Shown here piece after piece: positions 26,008 to 34,511 of a stretch of DNA of 43,596 nt. Position 1 is the first letter of the stretch. Each line of letters starts with the position of its first letter. The notes under the pieces are model-generated. The model saw only the letters and a list, made by a program, of their open reading frames with translations, did no database searches and was not told the DNA's origin. A program made the position numbers and the translations under genes. Origin of the DNA: Dehalococcoidia bacterium (lineage in GTDB: Bacteria; Chloroflexota; Dehalococcoidia; Lucifugimonadales; Lucifugimonadaceae); the NCBI GenBank assembly GCA_002710135.1, contig PAOY01000023.1:1-43596 (forward strand). Direction: 5' to 3'.

Positions 26008-26895
26008 TTATTCCCCTGAGTATAAAACCACATCATTTTTTGAATGATTTTTGCTTATAAGATTTGAAAACTTAAAAACTTCTAATGCTTTTTTATACTC
26101 TATATCTCCAATCTTTATCCCAGAATTCCAAGTACCAAGATTTTGATAATCACTAATTGCATTAGAAATAGAATTTATATCAAAGTCCTTAAAAAATGAA
26201 TGAACACTTTTTGCTACTACCATGGGTTCAGAATTTTGAACCCATTTTTTAGATTTCTTAAAGGCGTTAGAAATCTTTTTCCCTAAATCTGAATTAATTA
26301 ATTTTTCATCTGCACATAAAGTAGAAAAAGCTACCGGTCCTATTATTTCTCCTATTGAAGCTACAATCTTACCGTGTCCTTCTAATTCTAGCTGATGAGG
26401 GTAGCTTCCTTGTTCGTGAAAAAAACCTGAACTCTCTATTGAAAAGCGATTATACATTTCATGTGTATCTAAAGGATCTTTTGTGATTAAGTTTATTTTT
26501 CTAATATCTATGTTTTTTTTGTCTAATGCATACTTCAACATTGCTTCCGGTTGGCCTCCTCTTACAAAATAAAATGGATATTTATATAATTCTTCCCAGT
26601 TGAATTCTCCTGGATTTTTAGAATTTATGAAGAATCCGTCATAAGAATTAATCAGCGCAAAGTGTTTTATTGAAGAAGGAATATTTTTTTCTATGAAATT
26701 CCAACTTTGTGAAACAGCTGATTGAGCAAAATCTATTTCTCCATTAGATATCTTTTCGTAAACATTAATTCCTGGATTTGGAATGTGATACTCAGATTGT
26801 AATCCTTCATTTTCCAAAAACCCTTCGCTAACTAAAGCAATTAATGGGCTGTAAAAAACAGCATGTCTAGAAGCAGTTATATTAATAGTTTTCAT
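26008..26895 (-). CDS. NMT1/THI5 or SsuA-like substrate-binding domain protein, no signal peptide
   Basis: This is a 295-aa protein with the periplasmic-binding fold of the NMT1/THI5/SsuA group. It has AVFYSPLIALVSEGFLENEGL at the N-terminus and NGEIDFAQSAVSQSW around residue 55, the typical pattern of these solute receptors. There is no signal peptide or lipobox, so it is probably cytoplasmic, more like THI5-type pyrimidine synthases or a sensor than a transporter receptor. No ABC permease or ATPase genes are nearby. It seems co-transcribed with the downstream epimerase. Function unknown. Confidence 0.65.
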   Translation of the reverse strand: MKTINITASRHAVFYSPLIALVSEGFLENEGLQSEYHIPNPGINVYEKISNGEIDFAQSAVSQSWNFIEKNIPSSIKHFALINSYDGFFINSKNPGEFNWEELYKYPFYFVRGGQPEAMLKYALDKKNIDIRKINLITKDPLDTHEMYNRFSIESSGFFHEQGSYPHQLELEGHGKIVASIGEIIGPVAFSTLCADEKLINSDLGKKISNAFKKSKKWVQNSEPMVVAKSVHSFFKDFDINSISNAISDYQNLGTWNSGIKIGDIEYKKALEVFKFSNLISKNHSKNDVVLYSGE

Positions 26896-26940
26896 ATTTC
26901 ACCTTTTTTAATCAATAATTACTTATATTAGTAGTTTTTT

Positions 26941-26963
26941 GAATTCATTTTATAATAGAATTC
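26941..26963 (+). promoter_or_regulatory. repeat-flanked -10-like element upstream of rlmB
   Basis: Two GAATTC hexamers, 11 bp apart, flank a TATAAT sequence (26951-26956) 35 bp before the rlmB start. The TATAAT may be a -10 element and the flanking repeats an operator, but AT-rich sequence makes chance matches likely. Confidence 0.25.
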
Positions 26964-26991
26964 AGGACATAATTTATTTGAAAAGTAATAA

Positions 26992-27765
26992 TTGTCAAGA
27001 TATTCAAGAAATAAATCCAACCTCAGACAGATTGAAGGAAGGCATTCAGTTATTGAAACTCTTTTGTCAAACAAAAAAGTTTCATATATTGATATTTCAG
27101 ATTCGAATGACAATGGTCCTCAAATTGAGAAAATTAGATCTCTTGCAAATGCAAAAAATATAAATATTAACACTATCTCCAAAAAATCTATAGAAAAAAA
27201 ATCTGCTACTAAAAAATCCCAAGGAGTAATTTTATATCTTGATGATAATTATCAATCTTCAGTAGAAGATATGATTTTTTATGCTGATAAAAAGAAAGAA
27301 GTACCTTTATTGATTTTTCTTGATAGGGTGCAAGATCCTCATAATTTGGGAGCTATAGCTAGGACGGCTGAAATATTTGGAGCACATGGATTAGTAGTTC
27401 CAGCTAAAGACTCTGCAAAAATTTCCCCAGGTGCAATTCGTGCTTCAGCGGGTGCTTTGGAGCATATAGAATTTACAATTGTAAATTCTATTTCAAAAAC
27501 CTTAGAATACTTAAAGAAAATGAATTTTCAAATTTTTTCATTAGATATGGATGGAGAAAATATTAGAGAAACTAAAATTGATAAAGAAATCCCAATTGCA
27601 TTAGTAGTAGGTTCTGAACATGATGGAATTGCTAAAAAAATAATAGAAATTTCAGATAAAATTTTATCTATACCTATGAAGGGTGAAATATCATCCTTAA
27701 ATGTTTCTGTTGCTACAGGTATTACTCTTCATGAGATATTTTACAAAAGGAATTTGAATGGATAA
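26992..27765 (+). CDS. rlmB: 23S rRNA 2'-O-methyltransferase, TrmH/RlmB family
   Basis: This is a SpoU-class RNA methyltransferase of 257 aa. The N-terminal substrate-binding domain begins at IEGRHSVIETL; the three SPOUT motifs are NLGAIARTAEIFGA, LVVGSEHDGI and IPMKGEISSLNVSVATGI. The likely target is G2251 of 23S rRNA, by analogy with RlmB; tRNA targets are possible for this family. The start is a TTG that immediately follows an in-frame TAA and has no ribosome-binding site, so the N-terminus is uncertain. It overlaps the next gene by eight bases. Confidence 0.88.
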   Translation: MSRYSRNKSNLRQIEGRHSVIETLLSNKKVSYIDISDSNDNGPQIEKIRSLANAKNININTISKKSIEKKSATKKSQGVILYLDDNYQSSVEDMIFYADKKKEVPLLIFLDRVQDPHNLGAIARTAEIFGAHGLVVPAKDSAKISPGAIRASAGALEHIEFTIVNSISKTLEYLKKMNFQIFSLDMDGENIRETKIDKEIPIALVVGSEHDGIAKKIIEISDKILSIPMKGEISSLNVSVATGITLHEIFYKRNLNG

Positions 27766-29161
27766 AAAATTATTCCTTATTGTTTTTCCTGTAGTTTTTA
27801 CAGCTAATATTTTTCTTCTTGATTTTAATACAACCATTATTGCAATGCCTGCAATAATTGATGAGTTTGATTTGTCCCTAAGATTAGCATCTTGGATAAT
27901 TCTTTCAGCTTCTATTGTTATGACAGCATTACTAATGCCAATTGGAAGAATAGCAGATTTAATAAGCAGAAAGACTTTTTATATTTTTTCTTTGATCCTT
28001 GCTTTATTTGGCATAATTTTAGCTAGTTTTGCATCAAATGTTTATATATTGATTTTATTTAAGACTATTTCCGCTATTGGAACTACAGGAACTTCCATTA
28101 TGATGTTTGTAATAGTAACTGTTACTTTTCCTAAAAAATATCAAGGTTTAGGTCTTAGCATAATAACAACTTCTGTTGCTCTTGGAATGATGATAACCCC
28201 TTTTATTGGTGGATTAATGTTAGATAATTATGGTTGGAGATACGCATATAGAATTATAGGTTTTCTAGGGATTTTTACTGTGCTTATGACTTTTTTATTT
28301 GTTCCTAAAATGGAAAGATCAGAAGTTGAAAGAAAATCTTTAGATATCATAGGAATGTTGTATTTTATTTTTATAATGACCTTGTTTGTATTTATAATAA
28401 ATGATCCAATTTCTTTTGGATTCTTTTCAATTTTCCATTCTTTGATGATAATAGCTTTTAGTGTACTAATATTTTTATTTTATAAATATGAAAAAAAACA
28501 ATTACAACCAATATTAAATTTTCATAATTATAAAAAACCATCTTATCTTTGGGGATCAATTTCTAGAATGACAGGATTTGTAGGTTTTTCTGTTTTAATG
28601 TTCTTAAATCCAATTTTTTTGCAAAAAATAATTGGATTATCTGAAACTTCGGTTGGAACAATCCTACTATATTCTGGAACTGGTACAGTCATTGCTTCGG
28701 CTATTTCAGGTAGATTGTCTGATAAATTTGGTCATAAAATTTTTACTGTTACAGGAATGCTTCTGTCAGCTACAGCAAATTTATGCTTATCATTTTTAGC
28801 TAATAATTTTGACTTGAGTATTTTTACTTTATTGATGTTTATAAATGGTTTTGGAATTGGCATGTGGATGGCTCCAAATATGAGCGCAGTATTAAGTAGT
28901 ATAGATAAAGATCAGTACGGATCTGTTAGTGCATACTTAAATTTAATTAGAAATATTGGTACCACTGTAGGACAAAGCCTTGCGGCAACCATTTTAGTTA
29001 TATTTTTATCTACAGGGGTAGTAACAGCTCAACTTAGTGATATAAACTCTAATTCCCCAGACGAGATATTATCTTTATTTATCAATGGATGGCGAACAAC
29101 TTTAATTATTTCTAGTATTATAGTTTTTATATCTAGTTTTGCTTCATTCAAAACAAAATAG
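27758..29161 (+). CDS. MFS transporter, DHA2 (14-TM) type
   Basis: This is a major facilitator superfamily permease of 467 aa with many hydrophobic helices, long enough for 14 segments. The signature after helix 2 reads GRIADLISRK, and a second copy, GRLSDKFGHK, sits in the C-terminal half. The motif C-like GGLMLDNYGWR is typical of drug:H+ antiporters. It starts within rlmB, after AAAAGGAA. It is followed by an SDR, an ABM protein and an enolase-family protein, so it may import a catabolic substrate or export a product. Confidence 0.88.
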   Translation: MDKKLFLIVFPVVFTANIFLLDFNTTIIAMPAIIDEFDLSLRLASWIILSASIVMTALLMPIGRIADLISRKTFYIFSLILALFGIILASFASNVYILILFKTISAIGTTGTSIMMFVIVTVTFPKKYQGLGLSIITTSVALGMMITPFIGGLMLDNYGWRYAYRIIGFLGIFTVLMTFLFVPKMERSEVERKSLDIIGMLYFIFIMTLFVFIINDPISFGFFSIFHSLMIIAFSVLIFLFYKYEKKQLQPILNFHNYKKPSYLWGSISRMTGFVGFSVLMFLNPIFLQKIIGLSETSVGTILLYSGTGTVIASAISGRLSDKFGHKIFTVTGMLLSATANLCLSFLANNFDLSIFTLLMFINGFGIGMWMAPNMSAVLSSIDKDQYGSVSAYLNLIRNIGTTVGQSLAATILVIFLSTGVVTAQLSDINSNSPDEILSLFINGWRTTLIISSIIVFISSFASFKTK

Positions 29162-29172
29162 AAGGAGATTTT

Positions 29173-29916
29173 ATGAATATTTTAAAAGATAAAGTAGCAA
29201 TTATTACAGGTGGAGGAACTGGAATTGGTAAAGCAATTGCAAAAATTTTTTCATCTGAAGGAGCTAAAGTCATAATAGCATCAAGAAATCAAGAAAATTT
29301 AATTAATGCTGTGAATGAAATAAGGCAATCGGGTGATGAAATCATAGATTACTATAAAACAGATGTCACAAACACAGAGGATGTTGCCAATTTATTTTCA
29401 TTTGCATTTAATAGATATGGATCTGTAGATATTCTTGTAAATAATAGTGGAGTAATGGAAGGAAATCCTATTGATCAAGTTTCAGATGATCAATGGGAAC
29501 AGGTAATTTCTGTAAATGTTACAGGAACATTTAAGTGTACAAGAGAAGGGTTTAAATATATGAAATCTAAAGGTGGGAAAATAATTAACATAGGATCCAT
29601 AGCTGGAGACTCTCCAAGAATGTTTTCCTCTCCTTATACAACAAGTAAACACGCAGTTAGAGGATTAACAAAATCAGCAGCATTAGATGGTAGAGAGTAT
29701 GGAATATCTGTCAGTTGCTTAAATCCAGGTAATACAATGGTAGAAAGAAGATCTGACGGAAGATCAGGAACAGGTAGAGATGAAGGCCCAGAAATCCTGA
29801 TTGATGCAATTGATATAGCTAGAACAGCTTTGCTTATGGCCTCATTACCTGAGGGAACAAATATGCTTGACGCAACAGTATTGCCTATAAAACAAGAATT
29901 TATAGGTAGAGGATAA
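29173..29916 (+). CDS. short-chain dehydrogenase/reductase
   Basis: This is a classical SDR of 247 aa. The cofactor motif is TGGGTGIGKA (residues about 13-22), NNSG follows near 90, and the catalytic YTTSK is at about 157. It would oxidise or reduce a hydroxy/keto group with NAD(P)H. GAAGGAGAT precedes the ATG, 11 bp after the MFS gene. Its position between a permease and an enolase-family protein suggests a role in breakdown of a small organic acid or sugar. Confidence 0.88.
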   Translation: MNILKDKVAIITGGGTGIGKAIAKIFSSEGAKVIIASRNQENLINAVNEIRQSGDEIIDYYKTDVTNTEDVANLFSFAFNRYGSVDILVNNSGVMEGNPIDQVSDDQWEQVISVNVTGTFKCTREGFKYMKSKGGKIINIGSIAGDSPRMFSSPYTTSKHAVRGLTKSAALDGREYGISVSCLNPGNTMVERRSDGRSGTGRDEGPEILIDAIDIARTALLMASLPEGTNMLDATVLPIKQEFIGRG

Positions 29917-29957
29917 AAATATTTTGTATAATTATAAAAAAATGATGGGGAGCTAAA

Positions 29958-30656
29958 ATGTACATATTGATGGTAAGACTAAAAGTAAAAGAAGAAAAAA
30001 TTCAAGAATTTATTAATGAATCTATTGGAGATGCAGAAGGATCAGTAAAAAACGAACCAGGATGCAGAAGATTCGATATTATACAAGATTCTTCAGATCC
30101 CACTTTATTTGCTTTTTGTGAAATTTATGATGATGAAGATGCATTCAAGGCACATACTACATATGATCATTTCAAAGTATGGGCAGAGAATACTAAGGAT
30201 TTTTATTCTGCTGAAACTGAAGTTTCTTTTTGTAAGCCCGTTTATCCTAAAGAAAATGTTATTTGGGATTCAGCTAGAGAGAATGCTTCAAATGATGAAT
30301 ATTTTTCAAACTCATCATTAATGGTAATTGCTGCTCCTCAATATGTGAAGGAAGAGAATATAGATGAATTCATTCAATCTATTACTTTGGATAGTATTGG
30401 ATCTACAAATGAAGAACCTGGATGCCTAAGATTTGATGTCTATCAAAACTTAAATGATCCTACTGAACTTTACTTATATGAAGTATATTCAAATGCTGAT
30501 GCTTTTGAATATCACAGAGAGACTCCACACATTAAGAAGTGGCAAGAAACTGTAAAAGATATGTATGATGAGTCTAGAAAAGGACAAAATGGTAGAAGAG
30601 GAAAAAATATTTGGCCACCTGATAACTGGGAATGGAATTCAGGTCAAAGAAAATAA
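29958..30656 (+). CDS. tandem antibiotic-biosynthesis-monooxygenase (ABM) domain protein
   Basis: This is a 232-aa protein with two copies of the ABM/dimeric alpha-beta barrel fold. Each copy has the EPGCxRFD strand (EPGCRRFD near residue 37, EPGCLRFD near 155) and a DAFxxH motif. Such domains act in cofactor-free quinone monooxygenases, haem-degrading enzymes or as small sugar isomerases of the YgiN/LsrG type. The two halves probably pair within one chain. GGGGAG precedes the ATG. It lies between an SDR and an enolase-family protein in the same direction. Confidence 0.82.
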   Translation: MYILMVRLKVKEEKIQEFINESIGDAEGSVKNEPGCRRFDIIQDSSDPTLFAFCEIYDDEDAFKAHTTYDHFKVWAENTKDFYSAETEVSFCKPVYPKENVIWDSARENASNDEYFSNSSLMVIAAPQYVKEENIDEFIQSITLDSIGSTNEEPGCLRFDVYQNLNDPTELYLYEVYSNADAFEYHRETPHIKKWQETVKDMYDESRKGQNGRRGKNIWPPDNWEWNSGQRK

Positions 30657-30670
30657 TTTAAGGAAAAAAT

Positions 30671-31852
30671 ATGAAAGTAACCGGAGTAAAAACATACGTT
30701 ATTGAAAATGAGTCAGCACCTCGATCAGGGGGTGGTGAAGAAACAGGGAATTGGTATATTGGAGGGAAGTATTTTCTTATTCTTGAATTGTCAACTGATG
30801 AAGGTATTGTTGGGCTAGGTGAAAAACTTACTGGAAGTTCATTTACTGGAAATATGACATGGAAAGATTTCAAATCTCAAATTCAATTAGTTCATGAAAC
30901 AGTTGAAGCATTTGTTATTGGGAAAAATCCATTTGATATAGAGAAAATTTACTATGATATGTACGCTGGAAGACACGATTATAGGCTCCCTAGTTTACAT
31001 TATGGTATGGTTTTGTCAGGAATTGAAATGGCATTATGGGATATAGTTGGTAAAGCTACTAATCAACCAATTTATAACCTAATAGGTGGTAAATGTTGGG
31101 ATAAATTGAGAGCTTATGCTTATATGCCACCTATTCCAGAAGGTAAGGCTGAAAATGCTGGAGCTGTTGCCGAACAACTTTTAAGTGAAGGCAATACAGC
31201 ATGCAAATTTGATCCTTTTCATCCAATAACAGGTGTTCCCAGAGATATAAGCCTAAAAGAAATTACTTACACAGAAAATATATTCAAAAGTATCAGATCT
31301 ACTGTTGGTAATGAATTGGAAGTAGCTTTAGGAACTCATGGTCAATTGACCACTTATAGCGCTATAAGAGTAGCAAAGGCTATAGAGCCTTATCAACCAT
31401 TTTGGTTCGAAGAACCTGTATCGCCTGAAAATATAGACGAAATGGCCAGGGTGGCATCTCATACAAGTATCCCGATTGCAACAGGAGAAAGACTTGCTAC
31501 AGTTTTTCAATTCTCGGAATTATTAAAAAAACAGGCAGCTCAAATAATCCAGATAGATATTGGTCAAGCTGGAGGTATACTGGTTGGTAAAAAAGTTGCA
31601 GCAATGGCTGAAGCAAATTATGCAGTTATAGCTCCTCACATGTATTGTGGTCCAGTAGCAGCAGCAGCAGCACTGCAGGTTGCTACTTGTTCTCCTAATT
31701 TTATGATAGCTGAAGCTAATCAAGGACCATTGCATAAAAAAATATTTAAGGATCCCATTGTATTTGAAAATGGTTTTATCGAAATCCCAAAAGGTCCAGG
31801 ATTAGGAGTTGAATTTGATCCTAAAGTACTTCAAAAGCATATAGTCAGCTAG
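30671..31852 (+). CDS. enolase superfamily protein (mandelate racemase / galactonate dehydratase-like)
   Basis: This is a 393-aa member of the mandelate racemase subgroup, enzymes that remove a proton next to a carboxylate, mostly acid-sugar dehydratases. Recognisable are the barrel-strand KFD (about 179), the metal ligands in WFEEP (E247/E248) and TGER (E273), the QIDIGQAGG strand (D296), and the catalytic histidine in APHMYCG (H323). The first metal ligand, normally Asp in a DxHGR motif, is replaced: the sequence reads GTHGQ (221-225). The substrate is unknown. AAGGAAAA precedes the ATG. Confidence 0.85.
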   Translation: MKVTGVKTYVIENESAPRSGGGEETGNWYIGGKYFLILELSTDEGIVGLGEKLTGSSFTGNMTWKDFKSQIQLVHETVEAFVIGKNPFDIEKIYYDMYAGRHDYRLPSLHYGMVLSGIEMALWDIVGKATNQPIYNLIGGKCWDKLRAYAYMPPIPEGKAENAGAVAEQLLSEGNTACKFDPFHPITGVPRDISLKEITYTENIFKSIRSTVGNELEVALGTHGQLTTYSAIRVAKAIEPYQPFWFEEPVSPENIDEMARVASHTSIPIATGERLATVFQFSELLKKQAAQIIQIDIGQAGGILVGKKVAAMAEANYAVIAPHMYCGPVAAAAALQVATCSPNFMIAEANQGPLHKKIFKDPIVFENGFIEIPKGPGLGVEFDPKVLQKHIVS

Positions 31853-32545
31853 CTATAAACTTATAGTCGCAAAACATGGTTTTCCCATTAGAGTATTACT
31901 ATGTAATTTTCCTCCGAAATTGGCATCAGAAATCCACATTTTATTTCCTTTTATAGACATTCCATGAGGATATGGATCATCTTCATCTAATTGAATTGTT
32001 TCTAAAATTGAACCTTTTTCAATATCGTACTTTATAATTTTTTTACTTGATGTATGTGCGCACCATATTCCTTTATCTTGCCTAGCAAGTCCATGCAATC
32101 TATCCTCTTCAACAAGAAATTTTGAAACAATTTCGTAAGTATAAGAGTCCACTTTATAAATAGCTTTAGGATTAAATGCTGTAACCCATATAAAGCCATC
32201 ATCCCACTCTATTCCATGAATCCCTCCACCGTCTGGTGTTGCAAACTTGTCCACATATTCTCCAGTTTGAATATCTAATTTATATATCAATCCCTTGTGA
32301 GTATCTGTTGGCTTGAATTTTCTTGCTTGTGTTTCACCATTTGATGCTGTCCATATAAATCCGTCACCTACAGTAATACCTGAACCATTTTCTGTAATAG
32401 TTTCATATTTATTTTTTACATTCCCTTCTTCGTCTAATACATAAACATCATCTAATTCTTGATCTATTACGTATAACCCTTTAGAATTCCACTGTAATCC
32501 GTTAGGATGTTTACAAGGGGACTTAAATACTTCAGTCGTAATCAT
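31853..32545 (-). CDS. cytoplasmic beta-propeller protein (SMP-30/NHL-like)
   Basis: This is a 230-aa protein built of repeating blades with similar strands, such as GLQWNSKGLYVIDQ, GIEWDDGFIWVTAF and GLARQDKGIWCAHT, which predict a small six- or seven-blade propeller. The histidine- and asparagine-rich loops at blade tips (HPNGLQW, HGIEW, HGLAR, PHGMSI) resemble SMP-30/gluconolactonase or Vgb-type proteins. There is no signal peptide. Its stop directly abuts the stop of the enolase-family gene, so a shared sugar-acid pathway is possible but not proven. Confidence 0.6.
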   Translation of the reverse strand: MITTEVFKSPCKHPNGLQWNSKGLYVIDQELDDVYVLDEEGNVKNKYETITENGSGITVGDGFIWTASNGETQARKFKPTDTHKGLIYKLDIQTGEYVDKFATPDGGGIHGIEWDDGFIWVTAFNPKAIYKVDSYTYEIVSKFLVEEDRLHGLARQDKGIWCAHTSSKKIIKYDIEKGSILETIQLDEDDPYPHGMSIKGNKMWISDANFGGKLHSNTLMGKPCFATISL

Positions 32546-32640
32546 TCTAACCTCGCTTAATTTTTATAGCTGTGATGTTTTTAAAAAAGTGGCATCATAT
32601 ACAAATAAAATTTATTTATATAATATTACAAATACAACTT

Positions 32641-33282
32641 ATGTTTTCAATATTTAAGAGAAAAAAGAAAGTAATGATTTTTATAGATGGTTCAAATCTA
32701 TATCATGTACTTTTAAAAAATTGTGGCAGAAGTGACCTAATGTTTTCGTCATTTGGTGAAAAATTAACAGGTAGAAAAAGAACTCTAGTTAAGATCTTCT
32801 ATTATAATGTCAGGCAGGAATTAGAAGGCAAAATAAAAATTCCTGATGAGCAAAAGAAATTTTTGTCCAGCTTACATAAATTAAAAAAATTAGAGGTTAA
32901 GTTAGGTATCTGGAAAGAACAAAATGGATCAATTGTTGAAAAAGGTGTTGATGTACTATTAGCTACTGACTTAGTATTAAATGCTGTTAAGAATAATTAT
33001 GATCATGCAATTATAGTTAGTGGAGATGGTGACTTTTTCCCCGCTATTGATGCAGTCAAAAAAGAAGGTAAAAGAGTAGAAGTTGCTGCGTTTGAATCAA
33101 ATATTTCAAAGGAAGCCAGTGAATCTGCTGACAAAGTCTTAAAGCTTAAGAAATCTTTTTTTAATAATTTATGGATGCCAAAGAGAAATTCTAAAAAATA
33201 TTCAGATAAGAAAAAATTTTCATCACATAATAAAAACTCTAAATCAAGAAGTTCTAATAAAAAAAGAAAATTACTTGTATAG
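32641..33282 (+). CDS. NYN domain (PIN-like RNase) protein with basic tail
   Basis: This is a NYN/LabA/DUF88 family protein, about 213 aa. The acidic catalytic residues expected for a PIN-like RNase are visible: FIDGSNLY near the N-terminus, GVDVLLATDLV in the middle and VSGDGDFFPAI later. The last 45 residues are rich in Lys, Ser and Arg, a likely RNA-binding tail. The ORF track starts at GTG 32572 with an unlikely N-terminus; I chose ATG 32641, while ATG 32674 right before the domain is another option. Divergent from the propeller gene. Confidence 0.82.
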   Translation: MFSIFKRKKKVMIFIDGSNLYHVLLKNCGRSDLMFSSFGEKLTGRKRTLVKIFYYNVRQELEGKIKIPDEQKKFLSSLHKLKKLEVKLGIWKEQNGSIVEKGVDVLLATDLVLNAVKNNYDHAIIVSGDGDFFPAIDAVKKEGKRVEVAAFESNISKEASESADKVLKLKKSFFNNLWMPKRNSKKYSDKKKFSSHNKNSKSRSSNKKRKLLV

Positions 33283-33296
33283 CTTATTAGAACCAA

Positions 33297-34511
33297 ATGA
33301 ATATATTCAAAATACCTAAACAGATAACATATACGATTATTCCTTTAAGCTTGCTCATAATGGGAGATAGTATCTTGTACGTGATTTTACCTACAAATTA
33401 TGAGTTTTTTCAAATTAATTCTTATTTGGGATTACCTTTTGAATTTTGGATAGGATTTATTCTCTCAATTAACAGATTTATTCGTTTTTTTTCTAATATT
33501 TTTTCTGTAAAAGTATTTAAGTATTTTGGTTTCAGAAATACTATTTATATAGCTTGTTTTTTAGGTGCAGGCTCAACGTTATTTTACGCCTTATTTAAGG
33601 GTGTATTGTTATTAGTTTTAGCTAGAATAATTTGGGGGTTTTCGTATTCTTTATTCAGACTTGGATATCAGTTGAAGGTATTTTCTTTTTCTGCAAATAA
33701 TTATGGAAAATACCTCGGATATTGTTTAGGAGTTCAAAGAACAGGTAGCTTTCTGGTTGTAACCTTAGGAGTCTTGATTTCAATAAAATTTGGAATTTAT
33801 TTCACTCTTATACTTTTATCACTATTGATAATTCCTGCTTTGATAATTTCTTATTTTATTAATAATCTTGATGTTTCAAAATATACTCAGAATAAGATCA
33901 ACTGGAACCTAGTTTATAATGATCAGAAAAATAATATAAGAAATAAAATAATAACGATTTCTTTCTTTAAGTTTACTTCTTCTTTTACCTCAAATGGACT
34001 GGCTATAGCTACAATAACTCCCTTTTTATTATCTATAAATAAAGATTTGTATAATATTGAAACGATAATAGCAATCGCTGGATTTATCGTAGGATTTAGA
34101 TGGATAGCTGATATATTCTTTGGGATTATTTTTGGTACTATTTCTGATAAATTTGGAAGAAAAATTAATATTCTGTTAAGTTCCACTCTAATGATAGTTT
34201 GTATTTTATTATCTATAAGCGGAATAAGCTTTTATTTGAGTATAATTTCTTTAGTCCTAATGTTTTTCTTTAGTGTTTCATTAGAAACTTCTCTAGATGC
34301 TTTGTTGGGAGAAATATCTCCAGAAAATCAAAAGTCTTCAATAATTTCTAGATACTCTACTTGGCAGGATTTAGGTGCTGCTGTGGGGCCAATTGTAGGT
34401 TTCATTATTGCAAGTGGGCTAGGTATTTCATTTGGATACTATTTGTCCATTTTTATGTTCTTTTTATGTGTACTTCCTTTTATGAAATTATTCACCAATC
34501 AAGAAGAGTAA
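33297..34511 (+). CDS. MFS transporter (12-TM)
   Basis: This is a hydrophobic protein of 404 aa with about 12 transmembrane helices. The MFS loop motif appears in the second half as GTISDKFGRK, and SRYSTWQDLGAAVGPIVGF resembles motif C. It lies 14 bp after the NYN gene. The substrate cannot be deduced. The last 20 bases overlap the convergent TolB-like lipoprotein gene, the longest tail-to-tail overlap of the window. Confidence 0.82.
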   Translation: MNIFKIPKQITYTIIPLSLLIMGDSILYVILPTNYEFFQINSYLGLPFEFWIGFILSINRFIRFFSNIFSVKVFKYFGFRNTIYIACFLGAGSTLFYALFKGVLLLVLARIIWGFSYSLFRLGYQLKVFSFSANNYGKYLGYCLGVQRTGSFLVVTLGVLISIKFGIYFTLILLSLLIIPALIISYFINNLDVSKYTQNKINWNLVYNDQKNNIRNKIITISFFKFTSSFTSNGLAIATITPFLLSINKDLYNIETIIAIAGFIVGFRWIADIFFGIIFGTISDKFGRKINILLSSTLMIVCILLSISGISFYLSIISLVLMFFFSVSLETSLDALLGEISPENQKSSIISRYSTWQDLGAAVGPIVGFIIASGLGISFGYYLSIFMFFLCVLPFMKLFTNQEE

